Shown in pieces: positions 1 to 7,982 of a stretch of 30,427 bases of DNA. This DNA comes from DATMNI01 sp035570275 (lineage in GTDB: Bacteria > Acidobacteriota > Terriglobia > Bryobacterales > Bryobacteraceae). The notes below the pieces were generated by a model, which had not been told where the DNA came from, did not search any database, and was given only the letters and a program-made list of their open reading frames with translations. How positions within the stretch are numbered: the stretch's first letter is position 1; each line of letters opens with the position of its first letter. The position numbers were made by a program, and so were the translations under genes. The stretch lies in NCBI GenBank assembly GCA_035570275.1, contig DATMNI010000110.1:1-30427 (forward strand). The letters run 5' to 3'.

Positions 1-412
1 GCGTTCATTGTCGCCCCATCTGGTAACAGAGGATGAGCACTGAATCGGCAAAGATATGGTCGCCATTCAGCGGCCCTAGATCATCGAAGGTGCTCTCCAA
101 TCCATTGGGCGGCCGACACGCACGGCGATAAGTCCGAGGGGGAAACTCCTAAGCCCGGCCGCCCGCAACGATTTCTTCCCAACTCTCAACCCACACGTGT
201 CTCTTCGCTCCGACACGAATGACGCCCCCTAACACCGAAGACGCCTTCTCCGCGTTTGGCTCCGCGTCGGGGTACCCCCGAGGAGCTTCGCATACCAAGT
301 TCGTCCGCCTCGCGTCCCACAATTGGCGCTTCGTTCCGCTCCAGCCTTCACCCGGCTCACCACCACCGGGTTCGTTCCCGCTTTGGGTTGACCAAAATGT
401 AGAAACTCCAGC
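1..412. other. No gene recognised in the left-edge stretch
   Basis: All three plus-strand frames entering from the left edge meet a stop within about 40 bases, so no gene runs in from the left on that strand. A minus-strand frame is open from an ATG at 64-66 out of the left edge, but 22 codons are too few to support a gene. Two open frames at about 219-426, one on each strand, are Pro/Arg-rich with no recognisable domain. I see no tRNA or rRNA. Probably intergenic sequence, possibly a degenerate repeat. Confidence 0.4.
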
Positions 413-515
413 GGCGGATTAGCCATCCGCCTGTCGCACCAGCTGGTAAGGCCAACGCGGCTCGCTGCCGCATCGCGCAGGCGGATTAACAATCCGCCGC
501 AGATTAACAATCTGC
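413..515. repeat. Cluster of three related palindromes (REP-like)
   Basis: Three short palindromes share one design. The first, 413-431, has 7-bp arms (GGCGGAT / ATCCGCC). The second, 480-498, has 8-bp arms GGCGGATT / AATCCGCC around AAC. The third, 499-515, has 7-bp arms GCAGATT / AATCTGC, again around AAC. Arms co-vary (GGATT with AATCC, AGATT with AATCT), so hairpin structure appears preserved. They lie about 120-220 bp before the TonB receptor start. They could be REP/BIME-type elements or leader hairpins; their repetition favours an interspersed family. Confidence 0.6.
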
Positions 516-634
516 CCCACAATGAACGTTTGAGCACCCGGGGCTTGTCGCACGGTAAGCGCACCGCGAATTTATTTGATAGAATCGACCCCAGTCTCGG
601 TCTGCCAGGGAGCAGGCCAAAAAAGGGGAACACC

Positions 635-3600
635 ATGAAATTGTTTTCATCGCTTCTGCTCGCGCTGGCGTTGTCCGCACCCGCAACCATGTTTGGGCAA
701 GCCGTGTATGGCAGCATTTCCGGCAACGTCCTGGACGCTACCGGCGCCGTTGTTCCGCAAGCCAAAGTCACCATTACCGACTCCGGCAAAGGCATCGTAT
801 ACAACACCAATTCCAACGAATCGGGAAACTATAGCCAGGGGCACCTGATCATCGGTATCTATGAGGTACGCGTCGAGGCGCCGGGCTTCTCGGCCTACGT
901 GCAGAAGAATGTGCACGTCGAAGTCGACTCCGTCACTTCGATCAACGCGCACCTTGCTTTAGGCACTGTCGGCGAAACCGTGAATGTCACCGCCGAAGCG
1001 CCGCTGCTGAAGTCCGAGAAGGCCGACGTCTCCGATACCATGACTCAGAAGGCGGTCCAGGAACTGCCGGTTTTCGGGCGCGACCTCAGCCGCCTCTACT
1101 TCCTGATTCCGGGCGTGCAGGCCACGGGCACCAGCGCCCCCAGCGAGCAGCCGCAAGATGTGTACCGCCCGAGCATTGGCGGGCAGTATTGGGGCGGCAT
1201 TTCGTTCCAGTTGGATGGCACCGATAACCGCGAGAGCGTGCTGGGCGAGCCGGTCATCACCCCGAACCTGGATTCCGTTTCCGAACTCAAGATCACCACC
1301 ACGGCGTACGACGCCGAGTTCGGGCAGGCCAGCCAGGCGGTGATCTCCTCGCACACCAAGTCCGGCAGTAACGATACGCATGGGAGTCTGTTTGAGTACC
1401 GCCGCGATCAGAACGGCGCCGCGCGCGACCCGTTCGCACAGGCGCAGCCGATTCCCGGCAGCAACGGACGGTTCATCCCGCCCACGCTCTGGAACCAGTT
1501 CGGCGGGTCGATGGGCGGACGGATCCAAAAAGATAAGACCTTCTATTTCGGAGATTATCAGGGCAGCCGTCAGCACAACGGGGCATCGCTGCTGACGCGC
1601 GTGCCGACGGCGGCCGAGCGGACCGGCGATCTGAGCGATCTCAACACCGCCATCTACAACCCATGCGCCAGCAACGATTGCAGCACGCTCGCCATTCCGG
1701 CGAGCCGCCAACAGTTTACCGGGAATGTGATTCCCACTTCCATGCTCTCGCCGCAGGCTCTGAATCTGTTGAAATCCATTCCGCTGCCGAATATTGCGAG
1801 CGCCGTTGGGGCGGTGCCGAATTACAATGCTTCCGGGCAAGGGATCGTGAACAGCGATGCCTTCGACGTGCGAATGGACCGCTACCAGACCGACAAGTTG
1901 CACCTGTTTGGCCGCTACAGTTTCATGCAGTATGCCCAGCAGGCGCCGGGCGCATTCGGCGCCGCCGCGGGTGGTCCGAATTTCGGACCGCCCGGGTTCG
2001 CCGGCACCTCGTCGCTTCGTGACCAAAGCCTGGCTTCCGGCTTCGATTACACCATCCGGCCCAACTGGCTCACCGATTTCCGCTTCGGGTTTTTCCGCTA
2101 CCGCGTGTTCGTCAATCCCAACGGCCTCGGCACGTCGCCGGCCAAGGACGCCGGTATTCCGGGGCTGAATAACGACGCCACCTACACGTCCGGCATGCCG
2201 AATTTCGTGCTGAATGGCACCGGCGGCTTCGGTTTCGGCTACTCGCTCGGCACGAACGGGTGCAACTGCCCGTTGAACGAACAGGAGAACGAATTTCAGT
2301 GGGTCAGCAACACTACCCACACGTTCGGCAATCACTCGCTGAAGTTCGGCGTGGACTTTCGCTTCCAGCAGAACCTGCGCGTCCCCAGCGATTCACACCG
2401 CTCCGGCCAGCTCACCTTCGACCCCACAACTACGCAAGGTCCGACCGGCGGCGGGCTGGGCCTGGCATCTTACCTGTTGGGCCAGGTGCAGACCTTCACC
2501 CGCTACGTGAGCAATTCCACGGAAGCCGCCGAACGCCAGAAGCGGTTGTTTTCCTATGTTCAGGACACCTGGAAAGTCACCCCCAAACTGACCGTCAACT
2601 TGGGCCTGCGCTGGGAAATCTACTTCCCGCAGTATGTGAATGGCAAGGATAATGGCGGATTCCAGAATCTCTCCACCGGAGAGGTTATGATCACCGGCGA
2701 GAATGGCGTTGGCTTGAATGGCAACGTGAAGACCTCGTTGACTCACTTCGCGCCGCGCGTCGGCATCGCCTATCAGTTGGACCCGAAGACCGTCATCCGC
2801 ACCGGCTACGGCCGCACTTACGACGTGGGCGTGTTCGGCGTTTCGTTCGGCCACAACGTGACGCAAAACCTGCCGGTGCTGGCCAACCAGTCGCTGAACC
2901 CGGCGCAGCCGTGGCTTTCCGTGTTCACGCTGGCTCAGGGGCCGACGCCGCTGGATGCATCCACGGTGCTGGCATCGCAGCCCAAGGGTCCGAACGGTAA
3001 TCCGATTCTGCCCAACGGCGTGGCGCCCAACGTGTTGCCTCTGAGTTCCAACAACACCATGCGGCTGCCGGTGGTGGACGCCTGGAATTTCACCATCGAG
3101 CACCAGTTCACACCCAGCACCGTGCTGTCGATAGGCTATGTCGGCAACCACGGCTACCATGTGACGCCGGGCGGCACCAACTACAACATCAACGAGCCCA
3201 GCATCGTCGGGTTTGGAACGTTGAGCACGAACCAGCGCCGGCTGTTCTTCCAGAAGTTCGGTTGGACGCAAAGCATCAAATACTTCAGCGACGATGGCAG
3301 CGTAAAATTCAATTCGCTGCAGGTCCGCGGCGAGAAGCGATTCGCCGGAGGCCTGCAGTTCACGGGCAACTTTACCTGGGCCAGCGCGTTCGATTTCGCC
3401 AACGATTACTTCCTGTGGAGCCACAACATCGACTACGGGCGTGAGAGCGGCGTCCGCCGGTTTGTCTCCAACTTCAGCGGCGTCTACGAACTGCCGTTTG
3501 GCAAGAACAAGAAGTTCCTGAAGTCGGCATCGCGCGCGGCGGATTTATTGGTGGGCGGCTGGCAGCTCAGCGGCCTGGGGACCTGGGAATCAGGCTACCC

Positions 3601-4078
3601 GTTCACGCCGGGTTACGTGAACTGCGGCAGCGACGAAGACACCGGGCCGTGCCGCGCCAATCTGACGGGCAGTGCCAGCGTTGCAAATCCCAGCGCCGCG
3701 GGCTGGTACCTGACAGCGCCGGCCGGCACCAGCAGTGCAGGGTGTCTCAATACCGCGACGGCTACGCCGCTGCTTAACGCCAACGGATGCTCGCGCGGTC
3801 CCTGGAGCCGCCCGGCCGCCGGGAGCTTTGGGAACGTGGCGCGCAATTCGTTTTTCGGGCCGCATTTCTTCAACACCGACACTTCGCTCAGCAAACGATT
3901 CCAGTTTTCGGAGCGCGTCAGCGGACAGTTCCGGGCTGAGATGTACAACACGTTTAACCACGCCAACCTGGGCCAACCCAACGCCACGGTAGATTCTCCA
4001 ACGGCCGGGCAGATCTTCGCGCTCCAGGGCCTGGCACAGATGAGGAAGTGGCAGTTCGGCCTCCGGCTGCAGTTTTAG
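635..4078 (+). CDS. TonB-dependent receptor with carboxypeptidase-regulatory-like N-terminal domain
   Basis: This is an outer-membrane receptor of 1147 residues, of the large acidobacterial Oar/TonB type. Residues 1-22 form a signal peptide (hydrophobic LLLALALSAPATM, cleavage near FGQ/AVYG). Residues about 24-105 are a carboxypeptidase-regulatory-like beta-sandwich (GSISGNVLDATGAVVPQAKV). A plug follows at about 110-250 (VQELPVFGRDLSRLYFLIPGV region), then a long barrel rich in Tyr, Phe and Asn that ends in LRLQF with a terminal Phe, as in BamA-dependent barrels. I chose the ATG at 635 because AAGGGGA lies 7 bp upstream and the signal peptide starts there; an in-frame start at 530 would put 35 unrelated residues before it. 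The family takes up carbohydrate polymers, siderophores or peptides, but nothing here identifies the ligand. It is transcribed alone, facing the Ser/Thr kinase operon. Confidence 0.9.
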   Translation: MKLFSSLLLALALSAPATMFGQAVYGSISGNVLDATGAVVPQAKVTITDSGKGIVYNTNSNESGNYSQGHLIIGIYEVRVEAPGFSAYVQKNVHVEVDSVTSINAHLALGTVGETVNVTAEAPLLKSEKADVSDTMTQKAVQELPVFGRDLSRLYFLIPGVQATGTSAPSEQPQDVYRPSIGGQYWGGISFQLDGTDNRESVLGEPVITPNLDSVSELKITTTAYDAEFGQASQAVISSHTKSGSNDTHGSLFEYRRDQNGAARDPFAQAQPIPGSNGRFIPPTLWNQFGGSMGGRIQKDKTFYFGDYQGSRQHNGASLLTRVPTAAERTGDLSDLNTAIYNPCASNDCSTLAIPASRQQFTGNVIPTSMLSPQALNLLKSIPLPNIASAVGAVPNYNASGQGIVNSDAFDVRMDRYQTDKLHLFGRYSFMQYAQQAPGAFGAAAGGPNFGPPGFAGTSSLRDQSLASGFDYTIRPNWLTDFRFGFFRYRVFVNPNGLGTSPAKDAGIPGLNNDATYTSGMPNFVLNGTGGFGFGYSLGTNGCNCPLNEQENEFQWVSNTTHTFGNHSLKFGVDFRFQQNLRVPSDSHRSGQLTFDPTTTQGPTGGGLGLASYLLGQVQTFTRYVSNSTEAAERQKRLFSYVQDTWKVTPKLTVNLGLRWEIYFPQYVNGKDNGGFQNLSTGEVMITGENGVGLNGNVKTSLTHFAPRVGIAYQLDPKTVIRTGYGRTYDVGVFGVSFGHNVTQNLPVLANQSLNPAQPWLSVFTLAQGPTPLDASTVLASQPKGPNGNPILPNGVAPNVLPLSSNNTMRLPVVDAWNFTIEHQFTPSTVLSIGYVGNHGYHVTPGGTNYNINEPSIVGFGTLSTNQRRLFFQKFGWTQSIKYFSDDGSVKFNSLQVRGEKRFAGGLQFTGNFTWASAFDFANDYFLWSHNIDYGRESGVRRFVSNFSGVYELPFGKNKKFLKSASRAADLLVGGWQLSGLGTWESGYPFTPGYVNCGSDEDTGPCRANLTGSASVANPSAAGWYLTAPAGTSSAGCLNTATATPLLNANGCSRGPWSRPAAGSFGNVARNSFFGPHFFNTDTSLSKRFQFSERVSGQFRAEMYNTFNHANLGQPNATVDSPTAGQIFALQGLAQMRKWQFGLRLQF

Positions 4079-4126
4079 CCGGACGCCGGCTGTCAGCCTG
4101 GGTGTAAACGAAGGCGTCAACTAATT

Positions 4127-4165
4127 CTCCTGGCCGCCACACTGCTGCCGGTGTGCGGCCAGGAG
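4127..4165. terminator. Long hairpin between convergent genes, probable bidirectional terminator
   Basis: The left arm at 4127-4142 (CTCCTGGCCGCCACAC) pairs with the right arm at 4151-4165 (GTGTGCGGCCAGGAG), giving 15 pairs with one bulged C and an 8-nt loop. It lies between the TonB receptor stop (4078) and the stop of the convergent kinase gene (4176). There is no clear T-tract, so intrinsic termination is inferred from position and stem strength. Confidence 0.6.
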
Positions 4166-4175
4166 CCTCGCCGCA

Positions 4176-5144
4176 TCAGGTGTGGCGCGCCAGATAAAGC
4201 AACAGCGAAAAGATGACCACCGGGATCATCGCCATCATCGTGTAGAAGAAAATCGTTCTCCACAACGAAGTGCGGCGCCGGCGCCAGTCCTTCAACTCCG
4301 GCCGCTCGGCAACGCCCACCTGATCCAGATGCTCCAGGTCCCAGGCAAACTCCTTGGCCGTGGCGTAGCGGCACTTGGGGTCGCGCTCCAGGGCCCGGTA
4401 GATGACTTCCTGCAATGCGGGTGAGACCTCCGGGGCTACTTCCCGCGGCGGCACCGGGTTGTTCAGCAGCCGGTCATTCATGATGGCGAATGGGTTGGGG
4501 CCGGAAAACGGAGTCTTGGCGGTCAGCATTTCGTACAGCATCACGCCCAGCGCGTAGATGTCGCTGCGGCCATCGCCGCGCTTACCCTTTACCTGCTCGG
4601 GCGAGATGTATTCGGGCGTTCCCATGACCTGCGACAGTTTGGCGAAGGTCAAACGCCGGCTGCCCGCCTGGGAGGCAATGCCGAAATCGATGAGCTTGAT
4701 GTTGTCGTTCTCATCGACCATGATGTTCTCGGGCTTCAAGTCCCGGTGAACCACGCCGTGAGTGTGGATGTAGTGCAGGGCGTCGCAAATCCGGGCGGTG
4801 ATGCGAACGGCGCGCTCGGCGGGGAGCTTTCCCTTTGCGGCCAGGATCTGGCGGAGCAGGCGGCCGTTCACCCACTCCATCACCATGTATATCTGGCTGC
4901 GGTCCTCATCCGCCAAGACCTTCATGACGCCCGCATGATCCAGTTTCTGGCCGATGGATTCCTCGCGCTTGAAGCGGTCGAACAGCACCGGGTCGGCTTC
5001 CATCTCGGGATGGGGCACCTTGACCGCCACCTCGCGCCCGCTGCGCAGATCGACTCCGCGATAGATGGAAGCCATGCCGCTGCGTGCCACCAGACTGTCG
5101 ATGCGGTAGTGGTCGAGTTGGTCGCCGGGATGTACTGCGGTCAT
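4176..5144 (-). CDS. Membrane-anchored Ser/Thr protein kinase (PP2C-linked)
   Basis: A 322-residue Hanks-type kinase. The catalytic Lys is K42 (REVAVKV), the C-helix acidic pair is E61/E62, the catalytic loop is HRDLKPEN (D135, K137, N140), and the metal-binding DFG is D153-G155. The activation segment ends GTPEYISPEQ. A single hydrophobic helix at about 296-318 is followed by a short basic tail, so the kinase domain should face the cytoplasm. The glycine-rich loop is unusual: VARSGMASIY replaces the normal GxGxxG. The gene lies 18 bp after a PP2C phosphatase gene on the same strand, so the two probably form a reversible phosphorylation pair. A paralogue of the same length is at 27987-28955; 41 of the first 60 residues are identical. 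The substrate is unknown. Confidence 0.92.
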   Translation of the reverse strand: MTAVHPGDQLDHYRIDSLVARSGMASIYRGVDLRSGREVAVKVPHPEMEADPVLFDRFKREESIGQKLDHAGVMKVLADEDRSQIYMVMEWVNGRLLRQILAAKGKLPAERAVRITARICDALHYIHTHGVVHRDLKPENIMVDENDNIKLIDFGIASQAGSRRLTFAKLSQVMGTPEYISPEQVKGKRGDGRSDIYALGVMLYEMLTAKTPFSGPNPFAIMNDRLLNNPVPPREVAPEVSPALQEVIYRALERDPKCRYATAKEFAWDLEHLDQVGVAERPELKDWRRRRTSLWRTIFFYTMMAMIPVVIFSLLLYLARHT

Positions 5145-5162
5145 TAGGTATGGCAGGCCGGG

Positions 5163-5963
5163 CTACGCCAGCTTGTAGGGCCTTCCCCGATACATGCCCA
5201 CGCGTTCCACGCTTCGAACGCGGATCAACTGTACGCTGATATTATCGCTGCCGTCCTTCCGGTTTGCAACGTCCACCAGTTGGTGAACGGCTTCCTGCAG
5301 GTTGTTGTGAGCGAACACGACATCCGCCATCTCACCGGCGGTGACGGCGCCGTGCAGGCCATCGGAGCACAACAGGAGCACATCGCCCGTCAGCACCTGA
5401 TGGTCGCGGGTATCGACATTGACAAACATTGCATTGCCCAGCGAGCGGCTCAGCAGGTGGCGCGTTTCGGATTCGGAGGCCTCGCGCGATGTCATGAGGC
5501 CCATGCGCACCTGTTCGTTGGTAACGGTGTGATCCCGCGTCAACGCTTCGGCGTGGCGATGGCGGATGAGATAGCAGCGCGAATCGCCGACATGGCACAC
5601 CACTACGCGGTCATACCGGAAGGCGCACGTAACCAGGGTGGTGGCCATGGACGACCCACCCGGACCGGTAGCCATTCCAGTTTCGAAGACCTTGGTGTTG
5701 GCGGCTTTCACCAGGCGGGGAAGCAGATTGAAGTACGATTCGCCATCGGGTGCACGGCTAAATCCGGCGATCAGCGATTCGACGGCGGTGCGGGAAGCCA
5801 CCTCGCCCCGGTCCTGGCCGCCGACTCCGTCCGCCAAAGCAAAAAGCCAGCCCCGCGTTGGCAGCGGGGCCGGCGAGGAGGGAGCGACGTATCCGAGGTA
5901 ATCCTCATTGTGGCCGCGGGTCCGGCCGGGGTCGGAGGCCTGAGCGAACTCGAGATCGAGCAT
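5163..5963 (-). CDS. PP2C-family Ser/Thr protein phosphatase
   Basis: A 266-residue soluble metal-dependent phosphatase. Motifs in order: GRTRGHNED near the N-terminus (E20, D21), ALADGVGGQDRG with metal-binding D45, VCHVGDSRCYLIR, LLLCSDGL, and DGSDNISVQLI with the late Asp-Asn pair. These are the standard PP2C metal-binding motifs. The length is that of a catalytic domain alone, with no sensory or membrane segment. It precedes the kinase gene at 4176-5144 by 18 bp in what looks like one operon, so its likely job is to dephosphorylate the kinase or its substrates. A second kinase elsewhere in the window has no phosphatase partner, so this enzyme may serve both; that is inference. Confidence 0.93.
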   Translation of the reverse strand: MLDLEFAQASDPGRTRGHNEDYLGYVAPSSPAPLPTRGWLFALADGVGGQDRGEVASRTAVESLIAGFSRAPDGESYFNLLPRLVKAANTKVFETGMATGPGGSSMATTLVTCAFRYDRVVVCHVGDSRCYLIRHRHAEALTRDHTVTNEQVRMGLMTSREASESETRHLLSRSLGNAMFVNVDTRDHQVLTGDVLLLCSDGLHGAVTAGEMADVVFAHNNLQEAVHQLVDVANRKDGSDNISVQLIRVRSVERVGMYRGRPYKLA

Positions 5964-5969
5964 AAAGAA

Positions 5970-6066
5970 GCTATCGGCTATCAGCTTTCAGCTATCAGCC
6001 AAACCAGCACCCCCGGCGCGTGCGCCAAGGTTCAAGCTGATCGCTGATAGCTGACTGCTGAAAGCT
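5970..6066. repeat. CTATCAGC-type imperfect inverted repeat
   Basis: The left part (about 5970-6000) has repeated CTATCAGC/CTTTCAGC words. The right part (about 6036-6066) carries their complements, GCTGATAGC and GCTGAAAGCT. GCTATCAGC (5991-5999) pairs with GCTGATAGC (6043-6051), and AGCTTTCAGC pairs with GCTGAAAGCT (ending 6066). The element fills the gap between the permease stop and the PP2C start, so it may also separate transcripts. It looks like a common interspersed repeat. Confidence 0.6.
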
Positions 6067-6069
6067 TAC

Positions 6070-7878
6070 TTACGCGAGGCTGGAACTGGAGCGGCTCGCC
6101 ACCAACGTAGTGCGGCCGGCGCTCTTGCTGGACCGGACGAAGTAGATGCCTCCGTAGATTCCCCAGACCGCCGCAATGCCGAGTGCCAGCAGCGGTTCCT
6201 TCGACGTGCCGTACCCCATGAACGGCCCCACCAGGTAGAAGATCATGCAAGCCAGATTAGCCCCCAGCCCGAACAGCGGTATCAGCAGGTGGCGGACCAT
6301 GCTGAACTTCGCATGCTTGTGATAAGCCACCATGCAGATAATGCAACTGAGCGCGTAGAGCAGAAAGGTGCCGAAATTCGAAGCCAGCGTCATGGTCAGC
6401 AGCGAGTTGGGCAGCGCCGCCATGCCATCGTGCGTGGTGTAGCCGAAGCTGGACCAGAAGCCCTGGGGCAGAGCCTTGATATCCACGTCCTTGGGCGCGC
6501 CTGCATCGCCGAAAGTGAGGCATACGGCGAGGCAACCGACTACGGCGGAGATCACCGCCAGCGTCCAGATGGCGCGGTGCGGGGTGAGGCTCTTGGAGTG
6601 CAGCATGCCGAAATGCTCCGGAACCTCGTTATCCTTGCCCATGGCGTATGTCACGCGCGCTCCGGTATTCATGCAGGAGAGCGTGGTGCCGATGATGGCC
6701 AGGAATACGGTGAAGGCCTCAAACAACATGAAGATCCTGCCGCCGCCGGGACCGAAGATGGAGTTGCCCACTACGATCATCATGTCGCCGATGGGCGCGG
6801 CCGAGCCCGTGGCGCTTTGCATCGTATATCCGTTGTTCAGAAAGTAATTTGCGGCAAAATACTCGAACAGGTAGCAGAACAGGCCCTGCACCAGAAGGGA
6901 AACGATGACCGCGATGGGCACGTCCCGCTTGGCATTCTTGGCCTCGCCGCCCATGGAGGTGACGGATTCAAAGCCCACCAGAATCAGAATGGCGACCGTC
7001 GCCTGAATGAAGGCCCAACTCACGTTGTGAACGCCCACCACCGAACCGGCGCTGGGGTGGCTCAGGAAGGCGCCCTTTTCGTCCTTTTCGGGATAGGCGA
7101 CCAGGAAGGCGACCGCCTTGCCGGCGGCGTCCAGCTTGGGCTTGGGCGTGCCGTCCGCGTTGCGTACGATCACATCGGCCGGCTTGCCGTCCACGATCTT
7201 ACTTTCCGTGGCGAATTCGAAGTTATAAGCGTCGCCCGAGGCGGAATCGAACTGGTATCCGACGCTGCCCGCCGGGTGGCTGGAGCGGTAACCCAACGCC
7301 ATCACGGAAAACACCACCAGCGCGGAGATCTGGATCACGTTAATAGCGATGTTGACCGACGTTGAGCCGTTGACCCCGCGGCTGGCGATGTACGCCACCG
7401 CGAACGAGAAGATTACGGCGATCAGCATCATGAAGGCCGGGCCCGGGAGGGACGCGCTCATGAAACTGGGCCAAAGGGTGCCCACCAGGTACCCGCAGAG
7501 TACGCCCATCACGCCGACCATCACGCCCGGGTAGATCCAATAGTAGAGGTGCGACGCCCATCCGACGATGAACTTGGAGAGACGGGCATATTTCCAGGCG
7601 GCGTCGTGATTTAGAAACGACTGTTCGGCGAAGTAGTAGGAACTGCCGGTTCCCGGATAGAGCTTCGCCATCTCCGCATAACACACGGCGGTTGCCAGGC
7701 ACAGCAGCAGCGCGACCACGATGCCTATCCACATGGATGGCGCGGTGGAGCCGGTGGTGGCCTGAATAAGAAAGGTGAGCCAGAGGAAGGCGCCCGGCGC
7801 GATGAGCGCCATGGCATTCATTGTTAAACCCGTCAGGCCCAGAGTCTGTTGCATCTTTACTTCGGCGTTATCTGCCAT
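6070..7878 (-). CDS. APC-superfamily amino-acid permease
   Basis: A 602-residue polytopic protein of the amino acid-polyamine-organocation superfamily. The N-terminal region has GLTGLTMNAMALIAPGAF and AVCYAEMAKLYPGTGSSYYF, matching helices 1-2 of APC permeases (unwound helix 1, conserved E in helix 2). A dozen or more hydrophobic helices follow, including LVGFESVTSMGGEAKN, which resembles the helix 6 region. Residues about 210-290 are a hydrophilic insertion (SASGDAYNFEF, NADGTPKPKLDA) between membrane segments, which is unusual. The substrate cannot be read from the sequence. The start is supported by GGAGGAG upstream of the ATG. It lies 104 bp downstream of the porin gene on the same strand, and three 21-bp tandem repeats fill most of that gap. 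Porin and permease could give an uptake route across both membranes. Confidence 0.88.
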   Translation of the reverse strand: MADNAEVKMQQTLGLTGLTMNAMALIAPGAFLWLTFLIQATTGSTAPSMWIGIVVALLLCLATAVCYAEMAKLYPGTGSSYYFAEQSFLNHDAAWKYARLSKFIVGWASHLYYWIYPGVMVGVMGVLCGYLVGTLWPSFMSASLPGPAFMMLIAVIFSFAVAYIASRGVNGSTSVNIAINVIQISALVVFSVMALGYRSSHPAGSVGYQFDSASGDAYNFEFATESKIVDGKPADVIVRNADGTPKPKLDAAGKAVAFLVAYPEKDEKGAFLSHPSAGSVVGVHNVSWAFIQATVAILILVGFESVTSMGGEAKNAKRDVPIAVIVSLLVQGLFCYLFEYFAANYFLNNGYTMQSATGSAAPIGDMMIVVGNSIFGPGGGRIFMLFEAFTVFLAIIGTTLSCMNTGARVTYAMGKDNEVPEHFGMLHSKSLTPHRAIWTLAVISAVVGCLAVCLTFGDAGAPKDVDIKALPQGFWSSFGYTTHDGMAALPNSLLTMTLASNFGTFLLYALSCIICMVAYHKHAKFSMVRHLLIPLFGLGANLACMIFYLVGPFMGYGTSKEPLLALGIAAVWGIYGGIYFVRSSKSAGRTTLVASRSSSSLA

Positions 7879-7901
7879 CGAAATCTCCTCCCACGGAAAT
7901 A

Positions 7902-7977
7902 ATCATAAACATGATGATTTGGACTGCATCCAAGCTGATTTGGACCCTAGCCAGCTTGATTTGGACCATAGCCAGCC
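7902..7977 (-). promoter_or_regulatory. Three 21-bp tandem repeats next to a putative -10 before the permease
   Basis: Units at 7915-7935, 7936-7956 and 7957-7977 each begin TGATTTGGAC on the plus strand and repeat at exactly 21 bp, two helical turns. On the permease sense strand each unit ends GTCCAAATCA. Immediately downstream is TATGAT (7902-7907, minus strand), a five-of-six match to a -10 box, with no good -35 at 17 bp; the nearest repeat covers that position. This suggests cooperative binding of an activator or repressor on one face of the helix. Confidence 0.55.
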
Positions 7978-7982
7978 GCATG

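Noticed and set aside
530..634. 35-residue N-terminal extension of the TonB receptor
   Set aside because: The signal peptide and a good ribosome-binding site place the start at 635.
229..816. A 195-residue minus-strand open frame crossing the start of the TonB receptor gene
   Set aside because: It overlaps the receptor's signal peptide and first domain, has an unlikely composition and no recognisable domain. The part outside the receptor (229-426) is short and Arg-rich.
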